Position numbers and translations under genes: made by a program | Notes under the pieces: model-generated | Told to the model about the DNA's origin: nothing | The model's input: the letters and a program-made list of their open reading frames with translations, nothing else | Databases searched by the model: none | Assembly: GCA_048569615.1 (NCBI GenBank) | Contig: JBLIRK010000019.1 | Coordinates: 1 to 52,861, forward strand | DNA length: 52,861 nt | Source of the DNA: JAYEPK01 sp048569615 | GTDB lineage: Archaea > Thermoplasmatota > Penumbrarchaeia > Penumbrarchaeales > Penumbrarchaeaceae | Direction: 5' to 3' | In this document: positions 51,877 to 52,861 of the stretch, piece after piece | Numbering within the stretch: the first letter of the stretch is position 1 | Layout: each line of letters opens with the position of its first letter

Positions 51877-52861
51877 ATGAAATACGGGGATAAGGACGGA
51901 TTTAAGGATATCTACGACGAGAGCGGAGAGCTGATCCTTCATCCCAGCGAGAAGAAGCTAGTGGTCGAGGACAACGTCGTACCCACACTAAAATCCACAT
52001 GGAGATATTACGGAGGGGAGTACCTGCTTGAACCCTCCAAGGGCACCGTCATCCTCACCAATGAGAGGATGGTCTTTATCAATACTCCGGAGAGGATGTT
52101 CGCGATTGGCGGCGGTGAGGAAGCCAGGGCGATGAGCTCCTCCATGGGAAGAAGCTTCGAACTGGGAGACGCGGCTCCCGAGGCAACCATGAGAGAATAT
52201 TTCGAGATCCCCAACATCGAGATAATGGCATCGGAGAGAAAGGAAGGTGCGGTATCGGCCGGAGTGATGGTGAACGTCTTCATCCTCTCCTCTGGAAATC
52301 AGTTCCACCTCTCGATGGTCCTCGAATCGGATTCCGATCTGCTCAAGAGGCTGATGAACAAGAGGGTCGAGAGCCTCGATGAGCTTGTGAACAATCTCAA
52401 GGAATATTTCAGGAAGACCGAGTGGATGTTCACCGATGCCGAGCTCAAGTTCTTCTCCGGAAGCGGCAAAGAGCTTCCAGCGGCCAAACCCGCCCCTGTG
52501 AAGAAGGAAAAAACCCCTTCGGTGCCGGCACTTCCGTCCCATGAACCCTCCGAGACAGTCGGTGCTAGGACCTTCAATCAGCCCCTTCCGAAACTCTCGG
52601 GGAGGATAGGGGATCAGTCAATGAAATATTTCGAAACCCTCTTCCGGAAGGGTTTGATCAAGGAGGAGATATACAACCGCCTTGCCACACAGTACGGCGG
52701 TCCCTCCTCCCAGTCGGTCATGTCGAGGGCTTCTATCAGACCAGAGGCGGTACCCGCACCGGAAGAAGATGGGGAGCCCGGTGAAGAAGGTCCGGCCGGT
52801 GCCGGAGATGAGGGAAAGGGCAACGATGAGGAGCTTCTCAACCTCCTTGACGAGACGCTGT
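51877..52861 (+). CDS. GRAM/PH-like domain protein, truncated by window end
   Basis: Partial gene of at least 328 codons, without a stop before the window ends. After MKYGDKDGFKDIYDESGE, the segment around TWRYYGGEYLLEPSKGTVILTNERMVFI looks like the strand-rich core of a bacterial PH/GRAM fold. It continues with FEIPNIEIMASERKEGAVSA, then a helical part, a proline/lysine linker, and a second module beginning QSMKYFETLFRKGLIKEEIYNRL followed by an acidic region ending NDEELLNLLDETL. No transmembrane helix is visible. GGGGGT precedes the ATG. Function unknown. Confidence 0.6.
   Translation, partial: MKYGDKDGFKDIYDESGELILHPSEKKLVVEDNVVPTLKSTWRYYGGEYLLEPSKGTVILTNERMVFINTPERMFAIGGGEEARAMSSSMGRSFELGDAAPEATMREYFEIPNIEIMASERKEGAVSAGVMVNVFILSSGNQFHLSMVLESDSDLLKRLMNKRVESLDELVNNLKEYFRKTEWMFTDAELKFFSGSGKELPAAKPAPVKKEKTPSVPALPSHEPSETVGARTFNQPLPKLSGRIGDQSMKYFETLFRKGLIKEEIYNRLATQYGGPSSQSVMSRASIRPEAVPAPEEDGEPGEEGPAGAGDEGKGNDEELLNLLDETL

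Overview
The window is archaeal chromosome. Ribosomal proteins found only in archaea and eukaryotes (L40e, L44e, S27e), RNA polymerase subunit K, aIF2-alpha, Nop10, aRF1, Alba, a Kae1-Bud32 fusion, MptE, DUF373 and HVO_0476-type zinc-ribbon proteins all point to Euryarchaeota in the broad sense. Many genes start about 23-30 bp downstream of a TATA-like box, which suggests leaderless transcripts; others have GGAGG/GGTG Shine-Dalgarno sites and GTG, TTG or possibly CTG starts. I infer an uncultured Thermoplasmata-like lineage, with moderate confidence. No tRNA or rRNA gene, insertion sequence, prophage or CRISPR array is visible. The gene content is mostly housekeeping, interleaved with very large surface proteins.

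Layout. Bases 1-7247 form a glycan/envelope region: a DPM1-like GT2 enzyme, two GT-C type membrane glycosyltransferases, an LPG-synthase-like membrane protein and a UDP-sugar dehydrogenase; the last three of these from the right form one minus-strand operon. Bases 7305-9044 are the rpoK-rps2-MEMO operon, followed by larE and an HVO_0476 zinc-ribbon gene. Bases 10625-17002 hold two giant membrane-anchored surface proteins. Bases 17081-28064 hold a COG1031 radical SAM protein divergent from an endonuclease III relative, a pyrF operon, RNase HII, a DUF3052-like gene, L40e, a DUF373-mptE pair, and Kae1-Bud32 overlapping an XTP pyrophosphatase gene.

Bases 28091-36251 hold an RND (MMPL-like) exporter divergent from an internally duplicated winged-helix regulator, an MBL-fold hydrolase, and a four-gene minus-strand operon: UMP kinase, DUF2116 zinc-ribbon membrane protein, a PPAT-DUF84 fusion, and a rhomboid protease with a zinc ribbon. 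Bases 36319-40233 encode a 1304-residue surface protein with an apparent seven-bladed FG-GAP propeller. Bases 40439-46283 are the translation block: aRF1, an RHH protein, TrpRS, Alba, then L44e-S27e-aIF2-alpha-Nop10-PAC2. Bases 46297-50696 hold a small anchored protein and a 1310-residue exported protein without a domain I recognise. Mevalonate kinase and a truncated GRAM/PH-like gene close the window.

How they fit together. The cytosolic genes serve translation, t6A modification, nucleotide clean-up (RdgB, DUF84), pyrimidine, CoA, isoprenoid and pterin synthesis. The envelope genes make and transfer sugars, export lipids or other cargo, and build a coat of large calcium-binding-type surface proteins. 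The most unusual items are the internally repeated 1310-residue protein, the shared architecture of the giant anchored proteins with long cytoplasmic tails, the duplicated regulator whose 3' end overlaps an opposing gene, the PPAT-DUF84 fusion, a probable CUG start on pyrH, and a structured non-coding segment between alba and rpl44e.
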